From Closterium sp. NIES-65 (lineage: Eukaryota > Streptophyta > Zygnematophyceae > Desmidiales > Closteriaceae): a DNA stretch of 64,000 nucleotides. Where the stretch lies: contig CANXME010002127.1 of assembly GCA_948144175.1 (NCBI GenBank), positions 2,232,001-2,296,000 on the forward strand. Direction: 5' to 3'. Position 1 is the first letter of the stretch. Each line of letters starts with the position of its first letter. A program made the translations under genes and the position numbers. Shown piece after piece: positions 22,073 to 33,600 of this stretch. The notes below the pieces were generated by a model. The model did no database searches and had not been told where the DNA came from. It worked only from the letters and a program-made list of their open reading frames with translations.

Positions 22073-23227
22073 TCACACCACGGGTGTGGGGCCTTGTCCG
22101 CCGCGCCCCCCCATGGGGCAGGCGTTTGCCATGTGCCCGGGCTGGCCACAGCGAAAGCAGGTGCCCTTGAAGGCCCTATTTTGGCATGAGCCTTGTCCGA
22201 CACCCTTGTTGCCGATTTCCCCGTTGTCGAGGCCATTACCCCGCACGGTGCGATTATAGCTCATGCGGGCACGCTTCGATGCTGCCACGTCTGCCACTGC
22301 TAGCTTGTAGGAGCGGGAGGTGAGCACGCTCTTCGATTGGTAGAGCTGGAAGCGGTCGGCCGCTTCAAAACCGGCCTCGTCCGCCACCAAGAGCACCTCG
22401 AAGCACTTGTTAATGAGCGTTTCGATTTGAGTGACGTTGGCGAGCGCTCCTTCCGCGTCACCCTGCTGCAGCTGGAGCTCCATGAGCCTGAGGTGGGCTT
22501 GGATGGCAGAGAAAACCTCTGCCTGATCACGCACACCTTTGCGGTTGAAAGTGGTAGTTGCGGTTGAGGGAGCGAGCGAGGGGAGTGTGGGGCGAGGGGC
22601 ATTGGAAAAAATTGGATTGCGGCAGCGAGGAGCCTCACCAGCAGCATCGTCGGACTCGTCGCTGTCTTCGTCGGCGGGTGCCGGAGCGGGGTTCTTCTCG
22701 ACGCGAGCGGCCTTAGGCGGGCGAGGGGCGACGACATTTTCTTCCTTGTTATTTTTTGCAGATGCTGTAACTTCGTCGTTGTTAGAAGTCCCCGCAGTTA
22801 CAGGTGCTTGCTGCTGTAACATCGCCAACATTGCCTGGACCTGCGTAGTGGTCAAGGCAAGGGGGCTGACGTCAGCAGGGGCCGAGGGTGCCGAGGGTGC
22901 CGCTGGCGCGTGCTCCTTGTCGCGTGCGCCAGAGGGGCCGGCCTGGCCGGCCGAAGTGATGGTGACAGCCGCATCAGCGGCTGTCTTTTTCACCATGTCG
23001 CGCGGCTGCTTGGAAGCAGCGCGCGCGGCAGGAAGCTCCTCAGAAGGCGCCAAGGAGGTCGCGCCAAACAAGACTTCGACGCCAGTGGCGAGGTCCTCGC
23101 GTGCCTCCTCGGCAGGGCGTTTTGCACGACGCGTGGTTGCCCCGGGCAGACTTCCGGAGTTCTGCGCGCCCGGGGTGTTCGCCGTCTTGTTTCCTTCGCG
23201 AGTAGAAACGTTGTTGACAGGCACCAT
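22073..23227 (-). CDS. Gag-like protein of the PAT-like element
   Basis: Intact 384-codon ORF, ATG 23227 to TGA 22073, the first gene after repeat A1. It is low-complexity and Ala/Pro-rich up to about residue 215, with an acidic DEDSDESDDAAGE patch near 190-210. A helical segment follows (AEVFSAIQAHLRLMELQLQQ). Near the C-terminus stands a canonical zinc knuckle CFRCGQPGHMANAC (C-X2-C-X4-H-X4-C), then a Gly-rich tail. Position and knuckle indicate a nucleocapsid-type RNA-binding Gag. It is the only undamaged ORF of the element. The product is not recognised beyond this architecture. Confidence 0.8.
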   Translation of the reverse strand: MVPVNNVSTREGNKTANTPGAQNSGSLPGATTRRAKRPAEEAREDLATGVEVLFGATSLAPSEELPAARAASKQPRDMVKKTAADAAVTITSAGQAGPSGARDKEHAPAAPSAPSAPADVSPLALTTTQVQAMLAMLQQQAPVTAGTSNNDEVTASAKNNKEENVVAPRPPKAARVEKNPAPAPADEDSDESDDAAGEAPRCRNPIFSNAPRPTLPSLAPSTATTTFNRKGVRDQAEVFSAIQAHLRLMELQLQQGDAEGALANVTQIETLINKCFEVLLVADEAGFEAADRFQLYQSKSVLTSRSYKLAVADVAASKRARMSYNRTVRGNGLDNGEIGNKGVGQGSCQNRAFKGTCFRCGQPGHMANACPMGGRGGQGPTPVV

Positions 23228-23325
23228 TGAAGCAATGTTGTGCTTAAGTATGTCGGCGAGAAGTGTTGTCGGAGCAGTAAAACGTGGAAGTGACAGAGTC
23301 TTCGCCAGATTGGACGAGATTGAGC

Positions 23326-23507
23326 GGAACTCAAACTAAAAATCTGAAAAGAAGAACGTGGGTGAGGCCAAATGGCCTCCAACCCCTCTTTTGTAGCCAA
23401 AAGAGGGCGAGTAGCGATACGACGCTGCCTTTGCTGCGTTGGCAATCGCTTCAATATCACAATACAAAATTTTAGAAAGTGAATACACTTTCAGAAATTA
23501 TAATATT
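23326..23507 (-). repeat. Split direct repeat A1
   Basis: 182 bp copy of A2 (6975-7156) at the gag-side end of the element. Directly inside it, TTGGACGAGATTGA (23310-23323) is the exact inverse of 6918-6931 between A2 and B2. Confidence 0.88.
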
Positions 23508-23878
23508 ATAAAACTGCAATTTTCAGACACCAAACAGTATATCTCGTGCCTGCCATTTCAATCGAGTCAATTTTACATAGGGTCGTGAGTGAAATTTTCG
23601 CGCGCGCTAGCAAATACATTCGATGTGACTCATAGGGTGCCCCTGACAGCTCATGCTGACTGGACTCGCAGCCTGTGCAGGGTTCGAAACGGGGCTTTTT
23701 TTTGGATCTTCACTACTCGGATTTCCAGAGCTGTTTTCCAGGGAACTCTGAAATTCAAGGTTCATTATGAGCGTTACTCTGATTTGTCAGAGAAAACTTA
23801 ACTTCTGGAAAATTTATCTAAGCAGTCAATATACCCTTTTACCAAACTCTGAGTGTCCTCTCAAGTATTGAATGCAGG
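23508..23878. other. Flanking sequence left of copia B/E
   Basis: No gene recognised. It begins ATAAAACTGCAATT, resembling ATAAAACGACAATT left of PAT repeat B2. It ends in GCAGG, the target duplication of copia B/E, so it was once contiguous with 43711 onward. Confidence 0.6.
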
Positions 23879-24006
23879 TGTGAAAGAATGAGGAATGAAT
23901 GAACTAGCAAGCAGGTGGGTACAAGTAGGAAAACCTAGAAATATTGCACCCCATATAGTCTACCCCACTACAGCCTACACAGACTATAGCATATAAATTT
24001 GAGACA
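23879..24006 (-). repeat. Copia B/E 3' LTR
   Basis: 128 bp, TGTGAAAGAATGAGG...TTGAGACA, preceded by GCAGG. Confidence 0.85.
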
Positions 24007-24021
24007 CCTCCATAGGCAAAG

Positions 24022-24807
24022 CAGGGCTGACGTTTCATATTAGGCCTCCCTGATTCCGGGGAAAAAAATTCCCCTCTATTATGAGTGCACATTTTTCAGA
24101 ATAATGCTACTCTGATTGCTCAGGGTTGAAAAGTATATAACTCTGATTGTTCAGGGTCGAAAATCAAGGATCAGAGTAGTAACGTGCCCTTTGTTACAGG
24201 GGAAAAGTTTTCCCTCTGCGTAAAGTTTGCGCTCTGTGTTTGGCGCACACTTTGAGCGCGCTAAATTCCACCCTTTTAGTGTTACGAAACGATATTTATG
24301 CACACGTTTTAGTGGGGGGAAGAGATGAGCGATTTTGCTCAACCAAACATTTCGATTCGATACCTGAATGTGGTCAACATCACTGTGCGAAACGCAAAAT
24401 AGGTTCTGGAAACTTTACGCACACGCACTTACGACAGTGGAACAACTTATTCGCATCTCGTGAAAATAACAAACATCGAGTGTACTCGCCTGCCAGACAT
24501 GCTGCAATCCATCGCTCACGCGCTGGCTGTACTGCGATCAAACCGAAGGGGGATATCGGAAGGAAATTTCCAAGAACCTTCTTCTCGATAAGGTCAAAAT
24601 CAGGGACCACAGATTCGATACCCTATTAAGTCAGGGTCCACTAACAGGCTAGTCTGTTACACTATACTCAAAATCAGGGATAGGAAAACTACTACTCCGA
24701 TTTGAATAGGGTTGAGAACTCAGTAATTCTGAAATCTCAGTCTCCGCAAAGTGGAAAGTCTGAAATCACCCTGAAATCAGGGTAATTACCCTGATAAAAT
24801 CAGCCCT
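24022..24807. mobile_element. Mutator-like MITE inside copia B/E
   Basis: About 785 bases that interrupt the conserved motif CATAGGCAAAGTGGGGGAG found intact in copia A and H. Ends are AGGGCTGA and TCAGCCCT (8-bp terminal inverted repeat). They are flanked by TAGGCAAAG and TATGCAAAG, a 9-bp duplication with one mismatch. A 9-bp duplication suggests the Mutator superfamily. There is no coding domain. Inside, CTCTGATTG.TCAGGGT motifs recur, and CAGGGTAATTACCCTG forms a hairpin near the right end. Confidence 0.72.
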
Positions 24808-24996
24808 TATGCAAAGTGGGGGAGAACAAGAGGTCATAAGACCAGTCAAGCAAAGCAAAGCAAGCTCAGGGTGGATCACAACGTCACCACACAATACGAG
24901 CACTAGAGCAAGGCCAAAATACCAATTCACATGCAAGATCATCTATAAAGGTAAACAGGCAAGTGCAAGTATAGAAAGATCACAGTACAAGCAAGG

Positions 24997-25301
24997 TCAA
25001 GAAGTGAGCAAGTGAGGCCAAGAAGGCACAAGACCTAGCATCGTACAGAAGCGCTGATGATCACCAGGCGGAAGTGCCTTGGTAAAGATATCAGCAGTGT
25101 TGGCCTGAGAGGCCACGTAAGCAAGGCGCAGCTGACCAAGCTGCTGCAGCTCACGAGCAAGGAAGTAGCGGAGAGCAATGCGCTTCGTTCTGTGCTCCAA
25201 TCTGTGCTCCCGACACAAGGCCAGCATGGCCTTGTTGTCTACGTACAGCACTGGAGGAGAACGAGGCGGCTCTCCTAGGTCAGTAGCAGGTAGGTGAGCC
25301 A
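24997..25301 (-). pseudogene. Copia B/E RNase H C-terminal fragment
   Basis: Reads DLGEPPRSPPVLYVDNKAM, then HRTKRIALRYFLARE and ANTADIFTKALPPGDHQRF to a TGA stop. It is cut on its N-terminal side by the copia C LTR at 25302. Confidence 0.85.
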
Positions 25302-25434
25302 TGTCAGAACATTATAGCTTATATATCTGTGTAGGCTGTAGTGGGGTAGCCCATAAGGGATACGACCCAATTAGGGTTAGTACTTGTACCCAACTGTTTC
25401 ATAGTTCAATCATTCTCTTGTTCTAAGTTTCACA
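25302..25434 (+). repeat. Copia C 5' LTR
   Basis: 133 bp, TGTCAGAACATTATAG...AAGTTTCACA, same family as the LTR of copia I. Confidence 0.85.
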
Positions 25435-26203
25435 TGGTATAGAGCTGGTTCCCTCGTGGGAACTGTTCCTAGGGCCCACCGATCTTTTTTTCCTGCCCGT
25501 AGCGCGCTTGGCCCCTGCCCTAGTCGCGCCCCGTGTCGTTCCCCCTCGCGGCCTTTAGTGGCCCCTCATACGGCCCCTCACGGCCCCGTCGCGCCGCCCT
25601 TGCGGCCCCGTCGCGCTGCCCTTTAAGCGGCCCTGTCGCCGCCCCTTACTGCGGCCCCGTCGCTGCCCTTAGGCGGCCCTGTCGCCGCCCTTTAAGCGGC
25701 TCCGTCGCCGCCCCTTACTGCGGCCCTGCCACCGCCCTTAGGCGGCCCTGTCGCCGCCCTTTTAGCGGCCCTGTCGCCGCCTCTAACTGCGGCCCCGTCG
25801 CCACCTTTTAGCGGCCCCGTCGCCGCCCCAACCTGCGGCCCTGTCGCCGCCCTTCAGCGGCCCCGTCGCCGCCCTTCCGCGGCCCTGTCGCCGCCCTTTC
25901 AGCGGCCCTGACGCCGCCCTTCAGCGACCCCGTCGCCGCCTTTCAACGGCCCCGCCAAGCCGCCCTTGCTGCCGAGCTGCCGAGCCGCTTAGCCGCTGAG
26001 CCGCCAAGCCGCTTGTGCTGCCGAGCCGCCGAGCCGCCTTTGCCGCCGAGCCGCGTTTTGTCGCCGAGCCGCCGAGCCACACTGCAGCCGAGGCGCCGCC
26101 GCCTGCCGGCCTGCTCGGGTCCACCTCACTTACCTGGTAAGAGCAGCGCCTCTGCCACTGCACTGCCCTGCCCCACTGTTCTCACTTGCTGTCTACTGCT
26201 GTC
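25435..26203 (+). repeat. Copia C primer site and leader minisatellite
   Basis: TGGTATAGAGC at 25435-25445. From about 25540 come tandem GCGGCCCCGTCGCCGCCCTT units, then GCCGAGCCGCCGAGCCGC units up to about 26090. No ORF with support. Confidence 0.85.
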
Positions 26204-29200
26204 ATGGCCACTCCTAGTGTTCTCACCTTTGACGCTGAGGGTCGGGCAGTTGACTTTGAGGTTTGGGTAGATGATCTGCAGCTTTTCCTACAGTGCGATA
26301 GGGCAGACGGTCTCTCCCGATTTGACCTCACTTCTATTGCCTCTCCTGCCCCTGCTGCTGATGCTGACGCCACTGTTCGCTCACAGTGCACCACGCGCAA
26401 TGCTGCTGCTCGCCTTGCTATGCGCCACCACTTACCGACCACTGAGCATGCACACTTTAGACAGTAAAAGAGTCCTCAGACCTTGTACGACGCTGTAGTT
26501 GCACGCTACTCTTCCCTTGCCACTGCTGCACTGAGCCGCCTCATGCTACCGTACCTCTTCCCTGACCTTGCTGCCTTTCCCACAGTCGCTGACCTCATTA
26601 CGCACCTCCGCACTAGTGACACTCGCTACCGCGCTGCGCTTCCTGCTGAATTCTGCACTAAGAACCCCCCCCCTTATGTACATCACCTTCTACTATTTAG
26701 TCACCCGGCTCCTTGACTCTCTCCGCATAGTCAGGGACCACTTCCTCTCAGTTTGCCCCACCACTCTCACCGTTGACCTCCTTGAGAAGGCCCTCCTAGC
26801 GGCGGAGAAGAGCATAGTCGCTGTAGGAGCCTCTCGTGGTGACCCTCGCACCCCCGTCTTTGAGGGGTGTTCTCCCTCCACCCTCTTGCCCTTTGTTGCC
26901 TCTGCTGCCGCGGCCGACCTCGTTGGTTTCGAGTCGGTCGGCGTTGCGTCTGCCCCGAGCGGGAGACGCCGCAACGGCAAGGACAAGGGGGGCAAGGGCG
27001 CTGGAGGGACTGGCGGGGGCGGTGGAGGTGGTGGTGGAGGCAGTGGAGGGAGTGGGGGTGGTGGTGGGAGTGGTGCCGGGGGTGGCGGCAGCGGCGGCAG
27101 CAGTGGAGGTGGAGGAGGCGGCGGTGGTGGCGGAGGGAGCGGAGGCGGTGGAGGTGGTGGAGGAGGCAGAGGTGGAGGAGGCGGCGGAGGCGGCGGCAGC
27201 GGCGGCGGTGGAGCCGGTCGCGACTCTGCGCAGAGGAGTGGCTTAGGTGGTGGTCCGCGCCAGCAGCAGCGGAGTGGCGTGACCCTGTCCCCTCAGCAGC
27301 TTCGTGAGTGGTACACTGCGCGTCAGCGCGGTGGGGGTTTTGGTCCCAGCGCTTACATCCTCCGTACCGGCAACCGAGCTGGTGAGCAGTGCGGTGGCCC
27401 GCACTCCACCCAGCGCTGCTTCGGTCGCCTGACGGATGCGTGGCGTTGCCTGTTCCCTGAGGCGTCAGAGATCCCTCGCTGGGGAGATCTGTCTAGGGCA
27501 GGGGTTGCCATCTTTGATCTTGACTATGATGCTATCCTTGCTGCCATGTATTCTGTGACTACTAGTGTTGAGGGTGACTGTTACCTGTGTGTACCGCATG
27601 ACCCGGGCATTGAGGCCGCTGTGCTAGGTGCTGGTGAGGCTTCTACTCTAGGTGCTAGTGCGTCTGCTACCCCAGGTGCTAGTGCGTCTGCTGCCCTAGG
27701 TGCTGGTGAGTTTGCTCTCTCAGGTACTTCGTCGGCTCAGGCCTCACACACTTTCACCCTTGACTCTGGTGCGTCCCGCTCCTTCTTTCGAGACCGCAAC
27801 ACTCTTACGCCGCTCAGTCGGCCGGTTGCAGTCTCCCTGGCAGACCCCTCTAGGGGTCCTGTCCTTGCTAGCTTCTCCACTGTCTTACCGTGCCCGGCAG
27901 CCCCCTCTGGCACCCTGTCAAGTCTCTACCTCCCCTTGTTCTCTACGAACTTGGTGAGTGGAGCGGACCTACACGATAGGGGGGTTGACCAGTTCACTCC
28001 TGCGAGTCAGCGAGTGACCCACTCCACGTGTGCTCGTATAGGCCAACACTTGGCCACGTTCACCCGTCGGCTAGGGTCGAGACTGTACACCCCTACTACT
28101 GAGTCTCCTCCGGCTGCTGAGTCTGCCCAGGTAGCTGCGTCGAGTCAGGTGTTTGCTGCAGCGTCCAGGTCTGGTCCTGAGTCTGCTCCCTGCTCGTGTC
28201 GTCTCCTGTCCCACCAGACTCTCCTCTGGCACCACCGCCTTGGTCACCCCTCCCTGCCTTGTCACCGAGGCATGGTCTCCCGTGTCCTTGTCTCTGGTCT
28301 CCCTCCCCTACCTCCGGGGCCAAGCCCTACCTGCGTCCCCTGCGTCGAGGGGCGACAGCGCGTCGCCCCTCACTCCTCTGAGTTTCCTCCGACAGAGGCT
28401 CCGCTACAGACCCTTCACATGGACGTGTGGGGCCCCGCCCGCGTCCGTAGACAGGGGAACGAGCGTTACTTTCTGTTGGTGGTTGACGACTACTCGCGTT
28501 ATACCACAGCCTTCCCTTTGTGCAGCAAGGGTGACGTCACTAAGGTGTTGATCGACTGGATCCGCGCAGCTCGTCTCCAGCTCAGAGAGAGTTTCGGCTC
28601 GAACTATCTTGTTCTGCGCCTGCACTCGGACAGAGGCGGTGAGTTTTCCTCTGCCCGTCTGGAAGCCTTTTGTCATGCACAGGGCATCCGCCAGACCTTC
28701 ACGCATCCGGCCTCTCCACAAAAAAATGGGATTGCTGAGCGCCACATTGGCATGGTCATGGACGTCGCTCGTACGTCCATGATGCATACTGGTGCACCCC
28801 ATTTTCTGTGGCCGTTTGCGGTTCAGTACGCCGCGCATCAGCTCAACCTTCAGCCCCGGGTCTCCTTGCTAGAGACCTCCCCCGTCTTGCGATGGACCGA
28901 GAAGGTTCGCGATGCGTCTGCGTTTCGGGTCTGGGGATCTCGGGCGTTTGTCCGCGACTTGTCTGCGGACAAGCTATCCCCCCGTGCTGTTCCCTGCGTC
29001 TTCCTTGGCTTCCCCCCTAACACGCGCCGGGGTGGCAGTTTTACCACCCCACCTCGCGCCGTGTTCTGTCCTCCAAGGACGTCACCTTTGACGTGTCGGT
29101 GCCTTGCTACTGTCTCTTCCCCTACCGCACTAAGCCCCTCCCCCCGCCGCCGCTCTTCCTTGCGCGAGGTCCTCCCCCGGTAGACCCCCTCCCCCCTCAG

Positions 29201-29760
29201 GGTCCTGCCCCGTCGGGTGTGTCCCAGGTAGACGCAGTCGAGCCTGTCAATGTAGCTGTTGACTCTGGTGCTGCTAGAGGTGCTGAGCCTACGGGTGCCG
29301 GGTCTGGGGGTGCTGAGCCTGGGGGTGCGGAGTCTGGGGGTGCTGAGACTGGGGGTGCTGAGTCTGCGGGTGCTACACCTGGGGGTGCTGAGTCTGGGGG
29401 TGCGGAGCCTAGGGGTGCGGAGCCTGGAGGTGCGGAGCCTGGGGGTGCCGAGCCTGGGGGCGCTTGGTCTGCTCGTGTGGCCGCTGGTGGTGGTTCGTTG
29501 AGGCGGGAGCCACTCTCTCCACAGGAGCTGCGCGAGTGGTTTGCCCGCCGCTTGAGACGTGTTGCTGAGATTGGGGGTACTGCTGGGGCTACTGGAGCTG
29601 GTCCTGCTGGAGCTGCTGGCAGTACGAGTGCTGCTAGATTTGGAGCTGCTGGGGGTGTTGGCGCTGGTGTTTCTACTGGCCCTGGTGCGTCTGGGGGTGC
29701 TGCTGAGGCTGCTGGAGCTGACGGTCCTATTAGAGTTGGTGCTACTGGAGCTGGAGCTAC
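26204..29760 (+). pseudogene. Copia C Gag-Pol, first part (Gag to linker)
   Basis: Starts MATPSVLTFDAEG. TAA at 26465-26467 follows HAHFRQ. A frameshift occurs at the poly-C run near 26665, where the run is followed by TT. Then 871 codons are open: poly-Gly tract, CGGPHSTQRC knuckle, intact protease LDSGASRSFF, integrase WHHRLGHP, CVPC, HMDVWGP, HSDRGGEF and NGIAERH. A further frameshift near 29100 leads into the GAEPGGAE linker, which ends at the copia D insertion. Confidence 0.87.
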
Positions 29761-30589
29761 TGTTGGTGCAACCCTACGGTTTGCACTCGGCTTGTTGTCC
29801 GTGTGCGTGCATATGTGTGTGTATGGAATGGTATGAGGGCATGGGATAATATATATTTCATGCTTATAATTGTGTGTGAATGTTGAGTCATGATGTCGAG
29901 TGTGTGTGTCGAGTCAATAGCGAGTTATCGCTAGACGCGTGTTACGCGGTCATTTGTGTCTCGCGCGCGGTTTCTATTTTTGTCGTGCACGGTTTCTATT
30001 TTGTCCTGTGTCGAACGTTCGGTGTGTCGCAAGTGTGTGCAGCAGACCCATCAAGAACTCAAGGATGAGTTTGTGATGAAGAGCCCGAGCCTTGGTGTCA
30101 AGCCTCAAGTGATTTCGAAGCTCGCCAAAAGGGTACACCTCAAGATATTGAAGATAGTTACATTACTTTGTGTAGTGTAACATTTCACTTGGTGTAGGCC
30201 CTAGTGAAGGGTAGTTTCGAGACCCTTCGTGGTTGGGGACAGTGTGGCACTGTTCCACATCACTGTAACTCAGCTCTTGGGTTTTTAGGAGCTGGGAGTC
30301 ATTCCCAACTCGTAACTCTTCCTAACTCTTCCTATCTTGTGTTCTAAGACTATAGTGGCTGCCATAGTGCCGTTCGTTCAAACCAACGCTGTGTCGTCCA
30401 TACTTGGTCAAATCGTGCGATCTAAATTGCCTATTGTAGGCGACAATACGACGCTCTAGATCCAAGTTGAGTCAAGTCATTTGAAGCTGTGACCAGAACG
30501 CTATGAACGTTTGAATCCGCTGTGCAGAAATCCGACTGTGCACTCTATCTTTCGTTTTAGGCACATTGGAGCCTACTGTGACTATAACA
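29761..30589 (+). repeat. Copia D 5' LTR
   Basis: 829 bp, TGTTGGTGCAACCC...CTATAACA. The first ~590 bases match the 3' LTR at roughly 97 percent; part of the rest is much more diverged. Confidence 0.93.
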
Positions 30590-30591
30590 AG

Positions 30592-30603
30592 TGGTATCAG
30601 AGC
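30592..30603 (+). other. Copia D primer-binding site
   Basis: TGGTATCAGAGC, complementary to the 3' end of initiator methionine tRNA, two bases after the LTR. Confidence 0.9.
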
Positions 30604-30623
30604 CCCTTGGAGCAGTTTCGACA

Positions 30624-33600
30624 ATGGCTGGACATGAGGAAAGGGGTGGCAGAGGTGCTGGTGGCAGAGGAGAAGCCCAAGCTCAAGGCCAACCCCGTGA
30701 CTCAGCCATGGCGCCCATGCAACCAAGTGTTGGCCCATCTAGGGATGAGCCTAGAGTGTTTGGCCTTGACAAGTTCAATGGTGACAACTTTGATGAGTGG
30801 TCCTTCAGAATGGAGAACATATTTGACCACTATGACCTGCTGGAGGTGATGGAAGGAACGGAGAAGCGTCCCGAGAACGACCCGGAGAAGAGCCCGTGGG
30901 TGCGGAAGAGCGCACAAGGCTACCTCCTACTTGGGCAAGCGTTGGGGAGCAGCCAAATCCGTCACATCAAGCCTTTCCAGCGTGAACCAGAGAAGGGACC
31001 AAAAGCATGGGCTGCTCTCAAAGGTGTACAGGCTCCTGCAACAGCGACGGTAGCTGTGGTGTTGGAACGGCAAATGGCGATGTTACGAATTGAAGAGGAT
31101 GAAGCGGTTGAAGAAGGGGTGCAGAAATTCTTCGACTTGTTGACGCGGCTAGAGGGAGGAGATTTGAAATATAGTGAGCTCCAAAAGAAGACCAAGTTGC
31201 TGGCCCTACTCCCTGAATCATGGTCCTCGCTCATCATCAACCTGAATCGCGACTTGCCCCGCCTCTCGCTCGAAGACGTGAAGCGAGCTATCCTTCAAGA
31301 GGATTTCCGCCGCCGTGAGTTGGCGAGTGCGGATGGCGCTGGGGCAGCAAGCATCTGCCGTGGATATGGTCGAGGAAGAGGCAGAGGACGAGGGGGAGGA
31401 AGTTTTGGTGGCAGCAACTTCGGCGGAGGCCGCGGGAGTGGCGGTTACGGCAGCGACGACAAGAGCTACGGACGCGGTCGCAACCGCGGGAGTGGCGGTT
31501 ATGGCAGCGACGACAAGAGCTACGGGCGCGGTCGCGGCCGATTTGACGGCGAATGCCATTATTGCCACAAGAGCGGACATATGTGGCGTGATTGCTACAA
31601 GCTCCCTGATGGTTGGACCCCTGCTCAAGTCCAGGAGGGTAGAGGAGCAGGAGGAGGGAGAGGAAGAGGCCGTGGAGGCCGTGGCGGCCGCGGTGGCGGA
31701 GCTGCAAACATGACGAGCGGAGTCAATGACAAGGACCCGAGAAACGATCGGTACCCGGGTCTATTCTACTTCGTGTCGACGCAAGTACCGACTGGTCCAG
31801 AGAAGGATGAAGGCTTTGAGGAGCCAGCAGCTGTGGGAAAGGTGACCCTACACCCTCTGGACTATTGGGTGATCGATAGTGGCGCTACCTATAGCATGAC
31901 ACCTCGCCCGGACTTGCTCACCGAACTCGAACCGTCACCGGTGAAGCATGTCATATCGGCTTTGGGGCAGCGAGCGGAGGTGAAAGGCATGGGCAAGGCC
32001 ATGTTTAAGGGTGCTGATGGGAAGATGGTGGGCCTCAAGAATGTGCTTTGGGAGCCCAGCCTTGCTGCCAACCTGATTTCCGTGCGGCGGTTGGCAAAGG
32101 CCGGCATGGACACGAACTCGAAGGGAGCCAAGACCTACACCGCAAGGCTTGGCAATCGGAATCTTTGGGACCTTCATGAGGACAGAGATGTCTACAAAGA
32201 GATGTGGCAGATCCCTGTGGTCCCAATGCCTAAGGAGAGGCAAGTGGCAGCAAGCGTCAGCACCAAAGGTGGAGCGATTGGTAGCGGCGATTGCGCGGAC
32301 GGTCGCGCTAAGGAGAAGGAGCCCAAGAAGTGCAAACTTGGAGGGACCAGCAAGCTTGGTGAACCTATGGAGAGAGGTGCAGCAGCCAAGGAGCAACAAA
32401 AGGGTGAGAAGAACCCCGAGGCAGCAGCGGAGGAGGACTACGGAGAGAGTATGTGGGGCGCTATTGCGAGCGCAGCATTCTCCAATCCAACTTCGGCTAC
32501 GGGGGAGTGTGATTGGCTCACCTTGCATCGGCGCATGGGGCATGTGGCCCTGCCCATCTTGCAGCAGCTAGTAAAGAATGAGATGGTTGCTGGCATACGT
32601 GTGAAGGGGGAGCCCAATGAGGTACTTGGCTGCCCGACGTGCATGCAAGCCAAGTTCACCCGATTCCCGTTCTCTAGTTCGGAGGCGACGGCTAAGGCAC
32701 CGCTTGATGAGGTGGTGATGGACGTGGTGGCCCCCCTGAAGCTTGGAGCTGCTGGAGCTGAGTATTTTCTCACCATAGTCGACGTCTACACCCGCATGAC
32801 TTGGGTGTATGTGCTGGCCAAGAAGAGCGACGTGGCTGAAACGTTGAAGATGGATTGGTTCCCGATGGTGGAGCGGCAACAAGACCGTCTAGTCAAGTCA
32901 ATCCGCACCGATCGAGGGGGAGAGTTCCTGAGCAAGGAGTTTGGGTTGTGGCTGAAGAAGAATGGTATTCGGCACTCCCTCACCATGCCACACTCCCCTG
33001 CAATGAACGGCATCGCTGAGCGAGCGAACCGCACAATCACGGAGGCGGCACGCGGGTTGCTCATTGAAGCCGGGCTACCCGACTATTTCTGGCATGATGC
33101 GGTGCGGAGCGCGTGTGTGGCCAAGAACCGAGCCTTGACTCATGTGGGAGCAGGAAAATGGGTGCCCTATGTGGAGTGGCTAGGAAGGAAGCCAAAGGTG
33201 GATATGCTTCGGGTGTTCGGGTGCATGTGCATGGCGCTCGTGCCTAAGCATCTTCGGCACAACAAGCTTGGTGCCAAGGCGGTGTGGGCCGTGCACTTGG
33301 GCATGGCTCAAAACAACAAGGGATGGCTTCTTTGGGACCCATTCACCAAGAAGTTCTTGGTGAGCAGGGTCTGCAAGTTCATGGAGAACTTCATGTACAA
33401 GGACTGGAAGGCGGAGAATGAGGCGAAGATAGGCGTGCGGTTTGGGGAAGTGAAGAGTTCCAGTTTGGAGCATGTGGAGCTGCCTTTGGAGCTGAGCAGC
33501 GGCAGCACAACCACGAGGCAATCCTCCCTTGTGAATGGGGGAGAGGAGGCCAATGATGCAGAGGAAGAAGAGGAGGAGGTGCAGCAAGTGAGCGAGCGTG

